In this document: positions 34,632 through 42,410 of the stretch, one piece after another
Numbering within the stretch: position 1 is the stretch's first letter
Layout of the letters: every line of letters starts with the position of its first letter
Assembly (NCBI GenBank): GCA_038396625.1
Contig: CP121688.1
Coordinates: 496,001 to 560,000 of the forward strand
Source of the DNA: G038396625 sp038396625
Lineage (GTDB): Bacteria; Bacillota; Clostridia; Peptostreptococcales; Thermotaleaceae
DNA length: 64,000 nucleotides
Direction: 5' to 3'
The notes under the pieces: model-generated
Database searches by the model: none
What the model saw: the letters and a program-made list of their open reading frames with translations, nothing else
What the model was told of the DNA's origin: nothing
Translations under genes and position numbers: made by a program

Positions 34632-35699
34632 ATGTTCGATAAATTAGATTTTATTCAGGAAAAGTATGACGACCTGAGTAAAAAAGTTGCAGACCCTGAG
34701 GTGATCAATAGACAATCAGAGTGGCAAAAATACGTTAAAGAACTTGCTGATATAGAACCCATCGTACATCAATATAAAGAATATAAGGAAGTCAGAGAAG
34801 GAATAAAAGAAGCAAAATCGATTCTTGAGGAAAGCCATGATGAAGAACTAAGAGAAATGGCAAAAATGGAATTAAATGAGCTAGAAGATAAGGTGGAAGG
34901 CATTGAACAAAATCTGAAGCTACTTTTGGTACCTAAAGATCCGAATGACGAAAAAAATGTTATTGTAGAGATCAGAGCAGGAGCCGGTGGGGATGAAGCA
35001 GGTTTATTTGCAGGTGACTTATTAAGAATGTACACAAGATATGCAGAAAGAAACCGCTGGAAGGTTGAAATGATGAACTTGAATGAGACCGGTGTAGGTG
35101 GTATTAAAGAAGTCATCTTTACAATCAAAGGAAAAGGCGCTTATTCAAGATTGAAATATGAGAGCGGTGTGCATAGAGTACAAAGAATCCCTACAACAGA
35201 ATCAGGTGGACGTATTCATACGTCAACAGCCACTGTAGCTGTATTGCCTGAAGTAGATGATCTTGAGATCGAAGTCAATCCAAGTGACGTACGGGTAGAT
35301 GTATTTAGATCTTCAGGAAATGGAGGACAGAGCGTAAATACAACTGACTCTGCCGTAAGACTTACCCATGTTCCTACGGGTATTGTGGTTTCTTGTCAGG
35401 ATGAAAAGTCACAGTTAAAAAATAAAGAGAAAGCTTTTAAAATCTTAAAAGCAAGACTTTATGACAAAATGTTAGCAGAACAGAATGCAGAAATTGCCGA
35501 GGAAAGAAAGAGTCAGGTAGGTACGGGAGACAGAAGTGAAAGAATCAGAACCTATAACTTCCCACAAGGACGTGTGACAGATCACAGAATCAACCTAACG
35601 CTTTACAAATTGGATTATATATTAGATGGAGATATTGAAGAAATTTTAGATACACTCATCACAACAGATCAAGCAGAAAAGTTAAAACAAGTGGTATAG
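34632..35699 (+). CDS. prfA: Peptide chain release factor 1
   Basis: A 355-residue factor that reads UAA and UAG and triggers peptide release. The G-G-Q motif is near residue 232 in S-S-G-N-G-G-Q-S-V-N. The P-T-T-E-S tripeptide-anticodon region near residue 185 is the RF1 form (PxT), not the RF2 SPF. GAGGTGAG precedes the ATG. It has its own promoter and terminator at the end of the rho-prfA block. Confidence 0.97.
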   Translation: MFDKLDFIQEKYDDLSKKVADPEVINRQSEWQKYVKELADIEPIVHQYKEYKEVREGIKEAKSILEESHDEELREMAKMELNELEDKVEGIEQNLKLLLVPKDPNDEKNVIVEIRAGAGGDEAGLFAGDLLRMYTRYAERNRWKVEMMNLNETGVGGIKEVIFTIKGKGAYSRLKYESGVHRVQRIPTTESGGRIHTSTATVAVLPEVDDLEIEVNPSDVRVDVFRSSGNGGQSVNTTDSAVRLTHVPTGIVVSCQDEKSQLKNKEKAFKILKARLYDKMLAEQNAEIAEERKSQVGTGDRSERIRTYNFPQGRVTDHRINLTLYKLDYILDGDIEEILDTLITTDQAEKLKQVV

Positions 35700-36033
35700 C
35701 CAACACTGAGAGATAAAATCTCTCGGTGTTTTTCTTTTGTGCAATCGAATGAAAGTTTTGTATATTGAAAGGAGATGCTATTTTGTTTCAGTCTGCTTGA
35801 AAAAGCAAAATGAGAGTGGTAAACTAGAGTATATATTTTTTGAAAAGAACCACAAAAATATATTTTTAAAAAATTTCGAAAAGAAGGTGCGTAAAAGGTG
35901 TATAATAGAATTATGCAGCATAGTATTTCTCCATAGCCTTATCCACGTCAGCAGATGACAACCGTGCATGAAAAAAATCGCATCGCCGGTGTCTTACTAT
36001 TGTATGATCATTTCAGAAAGTTGAGGGATGGCA
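35700..36033. other. Gap between prfA and the CPA2 antiporter
   Basis: A 334-bp gap. Past the prfA terminator it has a TATAAT at 35901-35906 with no clear -35 box, leaving a leader of about 120 nt that contains CAACCGTGCATG and ATCGCATCGCCGG segments of higher GC. A 73-codon ORF at 35737 has no ribosome site or recognisable sequence. No RNA family could be assigned. Confidence 0.5.
35703..35734 (+). terminator. Intrinsic terminator after prfA
   Basis: ACACTGAGAGAT pairs with ATCTCTCGGTGT around AAA (one G-T pair), followed by TTTTC. Confidence 0.88.
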
Positions 36034-37182
36034 ATGGAGTCAAAAGTAACTTTTCTATTAGATATTGCAATACTTTTATTAGGCGCAAATATAGGAGGGA
36101 TTATAAGTAAAAAATTAAAACAGCCTGCTGTATTGGGGCAGATTATTGTAGGAATATTTTTGGGAATGGGTATTTTAGAAAAAACTGAACTAATTCATCA
36201 TTTATCAGAAATTGGTGTTATATTTTTAATGTTTATTGCAGGATTAGAAACGGATGTCAGTGAATTAAGGGCTTCAGGAAAATCTTCCTCCACGATTGCA
36301 ATAGCAGGGGTAGTAGTGCCTATGGTTTTGGTCAGTGGCGCCGCTTATCTTATGAGTGGCAATTTAATTAGCAGCTTAATTGTAGGCTTGATTTCTATCG
36401 CAACCAGTGTGAGTATATCTGTCCAGACCCTCAAGGAGATAGGACATTTGAAAACCAAACAAGGTGTAGGGATTTTAGGTGCAGCGATTATAGATGATAT
36501 TATTGGAATTATTTTTTTAACCATGATTGTAGGGATTGCTCGTCCCAATGCCAGCAGTAGTGTTGGCATGGTTATCATAAAAATTCTTTTATTTTTCACC
36601 ATAACCTTTATCATAGGTTATATTGTGATACAAATACTGCTAAAAATCTCTCCTGCAATCAACCTCAAAAACAGGATTTTACCTTATGGCATTATTGCAT
36701 GTTTTCTAATGGCGTATTTATCAGAGGAACTTGGGGTTGCTGCGGTAACAGGAGCATATTTTGCAGGGGTTATCTTTTCAATGACGCCCTATAACCATAA
36801 AATATCCCATGATATTCAATTGATTGGAGATACCCTATTTACACCTATTTTTTTCGTAGGTATTGGATTAGGGGTAGAAGTAAGTGCCATTGGCTATGGT
36901 ATTGGATTTAGCATATTAATGTTGGTGTTAGGGATTATTGGTAAAGTTGTTGGCTGTGGCTGGGGTGCAAAAATCACAGGTTTTAACTATAGACATGCAC
37001 TTCAAATCGGTATTGGCATGGTTCCAAGGGCAGAGGTGGCGATCATCATTGCGAATCTTGGTGTAAAATTAAACTTAATCGGACATAAAGAATTTGCATC
37101 TGCTATTGTACTTGTCGTTGCAACCACATTAATTACTCCATCTCTATTAAAATGGGCTTTTAAGCATGAAGAGACCACATAA
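36034..37182 (+). CDS. CPA2-family cation:proton antiporter
   Basis: A 382-residue protein with about 11-12 membrane helices and no C-terminal RCK or TrkA domain, so it is a short Kef/NapA-type antiporter. The paired acidic residues D-D in A-I-I-D-D-I-I-G are near residue 152, the ion-binding site of CPA2 exchangers. The start at 36034 is six bases after GAGGG; ATG 36028 overlaps it. The adjacent P-II-like gene may regulate it. Ion specificity (sodium or potassium) cannot be read. Its TAA stop coincides with the first bases of a repeat element. Confidence 0.85.
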   Translation: MESKVTFLLDIAILLLGANIGGIISKKLKQPAVLGQIIVGIFLGMGILEKTELIHHLSEIGVIFLMFIAGLETDVSELRASGKSSSTIAIAGVVVPMVLVSGAAYLMSGNLISSLIVGLISIATSVSISVQTLKEIGHLKTKQGVGILGAAIIDDIIGIIFLTMIVGIARPNASSSVGMVIIKILLFFTITFIIGYIVIQILLKISPAINLKNRILPYGIIACFLMAYLSEELGVAAVTGAYFAGVIFSMTPYNHKISHDIQLIGDTLFTPIFFVGIGLGVEVSAIGYGIGFSILMLVLGIIGKVVGCGWGAKITGFNYRHALQIGIGMVPRAEVAIIIANLGVKLNLIGHKEFASAIVLVVATTLITPSLLKWAFKHEETT

Positions 37183-37378
37183 AGTGAAACTTAATTCAGA
37201 TGGGGTGTTAGCCCCATCTGAATTGTAGTTGCGTAGGTGCCCTTTAGGGTAAGGTGCCCTTTAGGGTAAGGTGCCCTATGGGTAAAGTGCCCTATGGGTA
37301 AACCTATCCAGGGGCTGTACAACGCTTATCTCCCGCTCGGAGAAGCGGGAGTTTTAGAGTTGTTAGCCAGCGGATAAA
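37178..37378. repeat. Structured repeat element with tandem mini-hairpins
   Basis: It starts CATAAAGTGAAACTTAATTC, forms an AATTCAGATGGGG/CCCCATCTGAATT hairpin (37193-37222), then four tandem 16-17 bp units GTGCCCT..AGGGTAA (37237-37302), a CTCCCGCT..AGCGGGAG hairpin (37330-37350) and ends in AGTTTTAGAGTTGTTAGCCA. A short copy lacking the middle is at 24635-24690. The terminal hairpin resembles ends of IS200/IS605-type elements; no transposase is present. Confidence 0.65.
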
Positions 37379-37414
37379 GGATGCTATTTAAAAAGAGAAG
37401 AGGAGGCACATCCT

Positions 37415-37798
37415 ATGTATGTTTTGTTTATTGTTATTAATGATGCACAGCATGTCAAGAAAATTTTACCCCGCATGAGAGAATTAGGGGTAAAAGGAGC
37501 TACAGTCATTGATACTATGGGGGCAGGTAGATATGAAGAATCGGCGTTAGAAGGAATGCCCATCATAGGTGGATTGATGAGTAGCTTAAACTTGGGGATT
37601 GTACACAACAAAACTATTTTCTCTGTTATGGAGAGCGAAAAACAAGTAGCCCAAGTAGCTGATGCCGTAGAAGAAATACTGGGAGGAAATATGGGGCGCC
37701 CTGGAACGGGAATTATGTTTAGTTTCCCAGTAAACATGGTAAGAGGTGGTATGTTTCCTACAAATATAATAAACAAAGAAAAACCAGATTCAGAATAA
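37415..37798 (+). CDS. P-II-like regulatory protein beside an antiporter
   Basis: A 127-residue protein with the ferredoxin-like pattern of P-II/CutA proteins (V-K-K-I-L-P-R-M-R-E-L-G-V-K-G-A-T-V at about 13-30, V-A-D-A-V-E-E-I-L near residue 81). The T-loop region (about 38-60) lacks the Tyr of GlnB, and the ending P-V-N-M-V-R-G-G is unlike GlnK. The ATG is 12 bp after AGAGGAGG. It follows the CPA2 antiporter, and P-II-like proteins are known partners of membrane transporters, so control of the antiporter is a reasonable inference. No ammonium transporter is nearby. Confidence 0.65.
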   Translation: MYVLFIVINDAQHVKKILPRMRELGVKGATVIDTMGAGRYEESALEGMPIIGGLMSSLNLGIVHNKTIFSVMESEKQVAQVADAVEEILGGNMGRPGTGIMFSFPVNMVRGGMFPTNIINKEKPDSE

Positions 37799-37814
37799 TA
37801 GAAAATACAAAGAT

Positions 37815-37848
37815 AAAATCCTATGGGTTAAAAATCCATAGGATTTTT
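37815..37848 (+). terminator. Intrinsic terminator after the P-II-like gene
   Basis: AAAATCCTATGG pairs with CCATAGGATTTT around GTTAAAAAT, followed by TTG. Confidence 0.85.
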
Positions 37849-37901
37849 GTATATATGGCTGTATGAAAGAATATATATAGATAGATGATCGTCTTATGTA
37901 T

Positions 37902-38053
37902 TAGGTAACGGGTTACGGGTTACAAGACTCCAAGAAGCCATGGGGACGGTTCGAGCGTCTCCGTAGCACAGCGAAGGACCGAAGGGAAGACGATGGAACC
38001 GTCCCCGTGGCAGAGCGGAAACCCAAAAACGACTAACGACTAACATATAACCA
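37902..38053 (+). repeat. CTAAC-rich dispersed element, copy 4, interrupted by a MITE
   Basis: GGTAACGGGTTACGGGTTAC (37903 on) and ACAAGACTCCAAGAA form the left half. After MITE copy G the right half resumes with CCCAAAAACGACTAACGACT. Compare the uninterrupted copy at 42411-42485. Confidence 0.8.
37937..38012. repeat. Palindromic MITE-like repeat, copy G
   Basis: Arms GCCATGGGGACGGTTC and GGAACCGTCCCCGTGGC. The ends differ from other copies (GCCA for TGACA) but both sides changed together, so pairing is kept. It sits inside CTAAC element copy 4. Confidence 0.85.
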
Positions 38054-38070
38054 ATCGGAGGGAAAAGTTC

Positions 38071-38811
38071 ATGCAGTCAATACTTATTATAACTTGCATC
38101 GGCTTAAGTGTAGGAATGATGGGTACCGGGTTGGGAGGATTGATTACATTTTTAATGAAAACCCCTAGCAAGAAATTTCTGAGCTTTATTTTAGGGATTT
38201 CTGGTGGGTTGATGTTGTCAATCGTTTGTTTTGATTTACTGCCGGAAGCCTTTGATCTTGGACAATTGTATGTAGGGATCATAGGCATATTGATAGGAGT
38301 CGGTACAATTATAGGCTTAGACGAAGTATTAGATCAAAAAGTTAAAGTTCATTCATCAGACATAAAAAATGATTTTATAAAAACAGGGATATTGCTAGGA
38401 TTAGGTGTGGCAATGCATAATTTTCCAGAAGGGTTAGCTATAGGCTCAGGCTTTATGGCAACAAAAGAGCTTGGTATAGGCATATCCATTGTTATTGCGC
38501 TGCATAATATGCCAGAGGGCATTTCTATGGGAACACCCATGAGTATAGGTGGATTAGGTCGATGGCGGATTTTTTTGTACACAATTTTTGCAGGGATTCC
38601 CATGGGTATAGGGGCATTTATAGGTGCTTTCTTAGGTGAAATATCCAAAAATTTCATTGCTTTTTGTTTGGCCTTTGCAGGAGGGACCATGCTTTATATA
38701 ACCTGTGGGGAACTGATTCCCAAATCCCAGAGTCTAAAAAATAAAAACACATCTAACCTTGGATTTGTATTGGGCTTCATTATGGGCGTAATTTTGACAG
38801 AAATACTATAG
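38071..38811 (+). CDS. ZIP-family divalent metal transporter
   Basis: A 246-residue protein with about eight membrane helices. The two metal-binding helices carry H-N-F-P-E-G (near residue 117) and H-N-M-P-E-G (near residue 146), the ZIP signature. ZIP proteins move zinc, iron or related cations into the cytosol. CGGAGGGA precedes the ATG. It stands alone between repeat elements, with no metal-regulator gene nearby. Confidence 0.92.
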   Translation: MQSILIITCIGLSVGMMGTGLGGLITFLMKTPSKKFLSFILGISGGLMLSIVCFDLLPEAFDLGQLYVGIIGILIGVGTIIGLDEVLDQKVKVHSSDIKNDFIKTGILLGLGVAMHNFPEGLAIGSGFMATKELGIGISIVIALHNMPEGISMGTPMSIGGLGRWRIFLYTIFAGIPMGIGAFIGAFLGEISKNFIAFCLAFAGGTMLYITCGELIPKSQSLKNKNTSNLGFVLGFIMGVILTEIL

Positions 38812-38907
38812 GACACAACAAAAATAAAAACTCCCGTGTTACTTCACCCACAATTAGTGTATAATAATGAAAGATATATAAATTTGTTGTCAGTTAGTTG
38901 TTGTGAT

Positions 38908-38957
38908 ATAGGGTAATAAAGGATCACCCCAAAATGACTAACCACTAACGATTAACG
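38908..38957 (+). repeat. CTAAC-rich dispersed element, copy 5
   Basis: ATATAGGGTAATAAAGGATC, then CCCCAAAATGACTAACCACT and AACGATTAACG, ending just before the sua5 ribosome site. Confidence 0.7.
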
Positions 38958-38978
38958 TTCCACGAGGTGAAGTCAATA

Positions 38979-40037
38979 ATGGATACAAAAATAATTGAAA
39001 TAAATTCTAAACATATTGATAGAGAACAGCTCGTACAAGCTGCAGAGGTTTTACGCCAAGGTGGTACAGTTGCCTTTCCCACAGAAACGGTTTATGGTTT
39101 AGGTGCCAATGCCTTAGATGAAGAAGCGGTGAAAAAAATTTTTCAAGCCAAAGGAAGACCTTCAGATAATCCTCTTATTGTACATATTGCCAACATAGAA
39201 GATCTCAATGATCTTGTTAGAGAAATCCCTCCTAAAGCCCAAATATTGATGGAAAAAGTTTGGCCCGGTCCACTAACGATGGTATTAAAAAAATCAGATA
39301 AGATTCCAGAAGTGATTACAGCAGGCTTAGATACAGTGGCTATAAGAATGCCATCCCACCCCATTGCCAAAGCATTAATTGAAATGGCAAAAGTTCCTGT
39401 AGCAGCACCAAGTGCCAATTTATCAGGGAAACCTAGTCCTACCCAGTCAGATCATGTAATAAAAGATTTAAAAGGGAAAGTGGATATGATTGTTTGTGGA
39501 GGTAGTTGCGAAGTAGGACTTGAATCTACTGTTGTAGATGTTACCCCCAATATACCGATCATCCTAAGACCTGGGGGTGTGACAAAAGAACAGTTAGAAG
39601 TCTTATTAGGAGAAGTTCAAGTAGATGCTGCGATAGAGGGGGATGAACAGAAACACCTGATACCAAAAGCACCTGGAATGAAATATACCCACTATGCACC
39701 GCAAGCGCCTGTGTACATTGTGGAAGGGGCTGTAGAGGATATGGTTGGGATGATCAATCAATTAAAGAAGGAAAAAGAAAATGAAGGTTTAAAAGTAGGC
39801 ATTATGGTGACAGATGAAACGAAGAATGCGTATCAAAATGGCGTGATCTTATCGATGGGGAGCAGAAAAAACGTGACTTCCATAGGCATGAATCTTTTTG
39901 CAGTACTGCGTCAATTTGATGAAAAAGGAGTAGATATTATATTTGCAGAAAGTGTAGAGCAAAAATCATTAGGACATGCAGTCATGAACAGAATGATTAA
40001 AGCTGCAGGATATAATGTAATAAAGGTTGGAAGGTGA
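38979..40037 (+). CDS. ywlC: Threonylcarbamoyl-AMP synthase (Sua5/YwlC)
   Basis: A 352-residue enzyme that makes threonylcarbamoyl-AMP from threonine, bicarbonate and ATP for tRNA t6A37. The YrdC domain (about 10-210) shows K-G-R-P-S-D-N-P-L and S-A-N-L-S-G-K-P. A C-terminal Sua5 domain (about 230-350) follows, so it is the long Sua5 form. I start at ATG 38979, eight bases after GAGGTGA; the GTG at 38967 lies within that site. The next gene is 6 bp downstream and probably cotranscribed, as ywlC-ywlE are in Bacillus. Confidence 0.94.
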   Translation: MDTKIIEINSKHIDREQLVQAAEVLRQGGTVAFPTETVYGLGANALDEEAVKKIFQAKGRPSDNPLIVHIANIEDLNDLVREIPPKAQILMEKVWPGPLTMVLKKSDKIPEVITAGLDTVAIRMPSHPIAKALIEMAKVPVAAPSANLSGKPSPTQSDHVIKDLKGKVDMIVCGGSCEVGLESTVVDVTPNIPIILRPGGVTKEQLEVLLGEVQVDAAIEGDEQKHLIPKAPGMKYTHYAPQAPVYIVEGAVEDMVGMINQLKKEKENEGLKVGIMVTDETKNAYQNGVILSMGSRKNVTSIGMNLFAVLRQFDEKGVDIIFAESVEQKSLGHAVMNRMIKAAGYNVIKVGR

Positions 40038-40043
40038 GATAGA

Positions 40044-40742
40044 ATGAAGAAAATTCTGTTTGTATGTACTGGGAATACATGTAGAAGCAGTATGGCGGAG
40101 GGAATGCTTCGCAAAATGCTTGAGGAAGCAGGGGAGAAAACAAAAAATGTAGAGGTGATTTCTGCAGGGACGGCAGCTGTGGAAGGACAAAAAGTTTCTA
40201 AAAATGCGGTGCAGGTGATGCGGGAAAAAGGTATTAATGTAGATGACTATCAAGCTACCATACTTACACCACAGTTAATTGAAGAAGCAGATTTAATTTT
40301 AACGATGACAAGAAACCACAAAGAACAAGTATTAAAAATGGTACCAACAGCTCAAGAAAAAACCCATACGGTGAAGGAATATGCCACGAGATTAGGGGAT
40401 TATGATGAGATTGTGGGAGAAATCGAAAAATTGCAGCGGATCACCCAAAGAAAAAAAGTAGAATTTTATGAAGAATATGAAGATGAAATTGTCAAGTTGA
40501 GAAATGAACGTTATGAACTAACAGCCAGACTCCAAGTCGTAGAAGATAAAATTAGAGAGCTTGAGAGAAAAATGGCAAAAGCTGTTGAAAATGAGCAAAG
40601 GGAGATTGTCTATTTACAGGATAAGCTTCCTACTGTAGATATTTTAGATCCCTTTGGACAACCAGCGTGGATCTATAGAGAGTGTGCCACGGAAATTGAA
40701 GAAGCCCTCAAAGTAGTAGTGGAGAAACTAATGAAGAGTTAG
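40044..40742 (+). CDS. Low-molecular-weight (arginine/tyrosine) phosphatase with a coiled-coil insert
   Basis: A 232-residue protein, versus about 150 in the family. Residues 1-114 and 199-232 form the normal fold: catalytic C8-x5-R14 loop (C-T-G-N-T-C-R-S) and general-acid Asp202 in D-P-F-G. Thr12 matches the Thr that, as I recall, gives Bacillus YwlE its preference for phosphoarginine. Residues about 115-198 are an inserted, highly charged coiled coil between the last strand and the general-acid loop. The frame is continuous, so it is not an assembly fusion. AAGGTTGGAAGGTGAG overlaps the sua5 end. The sua5-phosphatase-rpiB order matches Bacillus ywlC-ywlE-ywlF. Confidence 0.85.
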   Translation: MKKILFVCTGNTCRSSMAEGMLRKMLEEAGEKTKNVEVISAGTAAVEGQKVSKNAVQVMREKGINVDDYQATILTPQLIEEADLILTMTRNHKEQVLKMVPTAQEKTHTVKEYATRLGDYDEIVGEIEKLQRITQRKKVEFYEEYEDEIVKLRNERYELTARLQVVEDKIRELERKMAKAVENEQREIVYLQDKLPTVDILDPFGQPAWIYRECATEIEEALKVVVEKLMKS

Positions 40743-40756
40743 ATGGTATTATATGG

Positions 40757-40790
40757 GTAAGGGGTAACAGGTAACGGGCATAAAACCTAA
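40757..40790 (+). repeat. CTAAC-rich dispersed element, copy 6 (left half)
   Basis: GGGTAAGGGGTAACAGGTAA and CGGGCATAAAACC, cut off by MITE copy H. A weakly matching right part (CGTAACGGCTAATGAC) appears near 40941. Confidence 0.6.
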
Positions 40791-40791
40791 G

Positions 40792-40862
40792 GTGACATGG
40801 GGACGGTTCGAGCGTCACCGTAGCGAAGCGAAGGTTCGAAGGGGAACTGTCCCCTGTGTCAC
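40792..40862. repeat. Palindromic MITE-like repeat, copy H (shortened right half)
   Basis: GTGACATGGGGACGGTTC on the left, and GGGGAACTGTCCCCTGTGTC on the right, without the GACGATGG segment of the other copies. Confidence 0.8.
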
Positions 40863-40911
40863 TGAGTCCATCGATAGACCCTAACACCGCGAATCAGCTT
40901 TGCAAAAATAC

Positions 40912-40940
40912 TTGACAACAATCCTGATGTAGCATAAAAT
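40912..40940 (+). promoter_or_regulatory. Sigma-A promoter of rpiB
   Basis: TTGACA at 40912-40917, a 17-bp spacer and TAAAAT at 40935-40940. Confidence 0.78.
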
Positions 40941-40991
40941 CGTAACGGCTAATGACAAGCAGTTGAAGAAAACAGGAGGTGTACTGAAAAA

Positions 40992-41444
40992 ATGAAGATT
41001 GCTTTAGGCAGTGATCATGGAGGATATAACTTAAAAGAGGCAATAAAGAAATATTTAGACGAAAGACAAATCGCCTATGAGGATTTTGGGACAAACGCCA
41101 CAGCATCTGTGGATTATCCTGAGTTTGGTAGAAAGGTAGCAGAAGCAGTAACATCACAAGCATGTGACAAAGGAATTATTTGTTGTGGTACAGGAATTGG
41201 CATATCTATATCAGCGAATAAAGTACCAGGTATACGATGTGCAGTGGTTTCGGATACTTTTTCAGCACAAATGTCTAGAGAACATAACAATGCAAATATA
41301 TTGGCTTTAGGAGAAAGAGTCATCGGCGTAGGACTGGCACTAAAAATCGTTGAAGTATGGCTAGAGACAGAATTTGCTGGAGGACGCCATGAAAGAAGAG
41401 TCAATTTAATAAGCGATATAGAACAAAAATACCATAAAAAATAG
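40992..41444 (+). CDS. rpiB: Ribose-5-phosphate isomerase B
   Basis: A 150-residue enzyme interconverting ribose 5-phosphate and ribulose 5-phosphate. The N-terminal G-S-D-H-G-G phosphate/base motif and the G-I-I-C-C-G-T-G-I-G loop with the catalytic Cys are visible. The E-H-N-N-A-N-I-L-A-L-G segment is typical of RpiB/LacAB. AGGAGGTG precedes the ATG. It has its own promoter and is separated from upp by repeats, whereas in many Firmicutes the two genes are close. Confidence 0.95.
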   Translation: MKIALGSDHGGYNLKEAIKKYLDERQIAYEDFGTNATASVDYPEFGRKVAEAVTSQACDKGIICCGTGIGISISANKVPGIRCAVVSDTFSAQMSREHNNANILALGERVIGVGLALKIVEVWLETEFAGGRHERRVNLISDIEQKYHKK

Positions 41445-41450
41445 CTGTCA

Positions 41451-41542
41451 GTGACATGGGCGAGTGACATGGGGACGGTTCGAGCGTCACCGCAGCGTAG
41501 CGAAGGTCCGGAGGGGAGACGATGGAACCGTCCCCGTGTTAC
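41451..41542. repeat. Palindromic MITE-like repeat, copy I, with partial left-end duplication
   Basis: The main copy runs 41464-41542 and ends in GTGTTAC. An extra left end GTGACATGGG lies at 41451-41460. Confidence 0.85.
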
Positions 41543-41569
41543 GGTTCTTCACGTGAACCGTGAACCAGC

Positions 41570-41616
41570 TTTAAGGCCCTAAAGATTTGACCCCAAAACG
41601 ACTAACCACTAACCAC
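41570..41616 (+). repeat. CTAAC-rich dispersed element, copy 7 (right half)
   Basis: TTAAGGCCCTAAAGATTTGA, CCCCAAAACG and ACTAACCACTAACCAC, ending just before the upp ribosome site. Confidence 0.75.
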
Positions 41617-41636
41617 AATGAGAGGAGATGTGTAAG

Positions 41637-42266
41637 ATGAAGAATGTATTTGTTATGGATCATCCATTGATACAACACAAGCTTACTTTAATTAGAGATA
41701 AAAATACAGGTTCCAAAGAATTTCGAGAAGTTGTAAAAGAGCTTTCTATGCTAATGGCATATGAAGTAACGAGACATTTACCCGTAGAAGAAGTAGAAAT
41801 TGAAACACCTGTATGTACAACAAAGGCAAAGGTACTAGCAGGTAGAAAATTAGGGATCGTACCGATTCTAAGGGCAGGACTTGGTATGGTAGATGGCATG
41901 CTTAGCTTGATTCCTGCGGCAAAAGTAGGGCATGTAGGACTTTATAGAGACCCTGAAACCTTAGAACCTGTGGAGTATTATTGCAAACTTCCTGCGGATG
42001 TACATGAAAGAGATTTAATTGTTGTAGATCCCATGCTGGCAACAGGTGGATCAGCAAATGCAGCGATCCAGTTTATCAAAGACAAAGGTGCTACAAGTAT
42101 CAAATTGATGTGTCTAATTGCAGCACCAGAAGGTGTAAAAGCTGTAGCTGATGCCCATCCGGATGTAGAAATTTATGTAGCAGCCGTAGACGAAAGATTA
42201 AACGACCATGCATATATTATTCCTGGCTTAGGAGACGCAGGAGATAGATTATTCGGAACGAAATAA
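41637..42266 (+). CDS. upp: Uracil phosphoribosyltransferase
   Basis: A 209-residue salvage enzyme making UMP from uracil and PRPP. The PRPP-binding V-V-D-P-M-L-A-T-G-G-S-A motif is near residue 128 and the uracil-binding G-D-A-G-D-R-(L/I)-F-G-T is at the C-terminus. I start at ATG 41637, nine bases after AGGAG; ATG 41628 abuts that site. It has its own terminator. Confidence 0.97.
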   Translation: MKNVFVMDHPLIQHKLTLIRDKNTGSKEFREVVKELSMLMAYEVTRHLPVEEVEIETPVCTTKAKVLAGRKLGIVPILRAGLGMVDGMLSLIPAAKVGHVGLYRDPETLEPVEYYCKLPADVHERDLIVVDPMLATGGSANAAIQFIKDKGATSIKLMCLIAAPEGVKAVADAHPDVEIYVAAVDERLNDHAYIIPGLGDAGDRLFGTK

Positions 42267-42290
42267 TAGAGGCTTAACAATATCTAAAAG

Positions 42291-42325
42291 AACAGAGAGT
42301 AGATTCCTGCAATCTATTCTCTTTC
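42291..42325 (+). terminator. Intrinsic terminator after upp
   Basis: AGAGAGTAGATT pairs with AATCTATTCTCT (one G-T pair) around CCTGC, followed by TTCT. Confidence 0.75.
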
Positions 42326-42410
42326 TGCATCTTTTAAATTTTGTATCGAAAAAGCATCAAAGGGCATATAATAATGTAATGGTGTTTTTTAAAAATAAAA
42401 AAACATCAAG

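Noticed and set aside
35737..35958. 73-codon ORF between prfA and the antiporter
   Set aside because: No ribosome site, no recognisable sequence, and it overlaps the likely promoter and leader.
37237..37302. Short tandem repeats as a CRISPR array
   Set aside because: Units are 16-17 bp, contiguous and without spacers; they form mini-hairpins.
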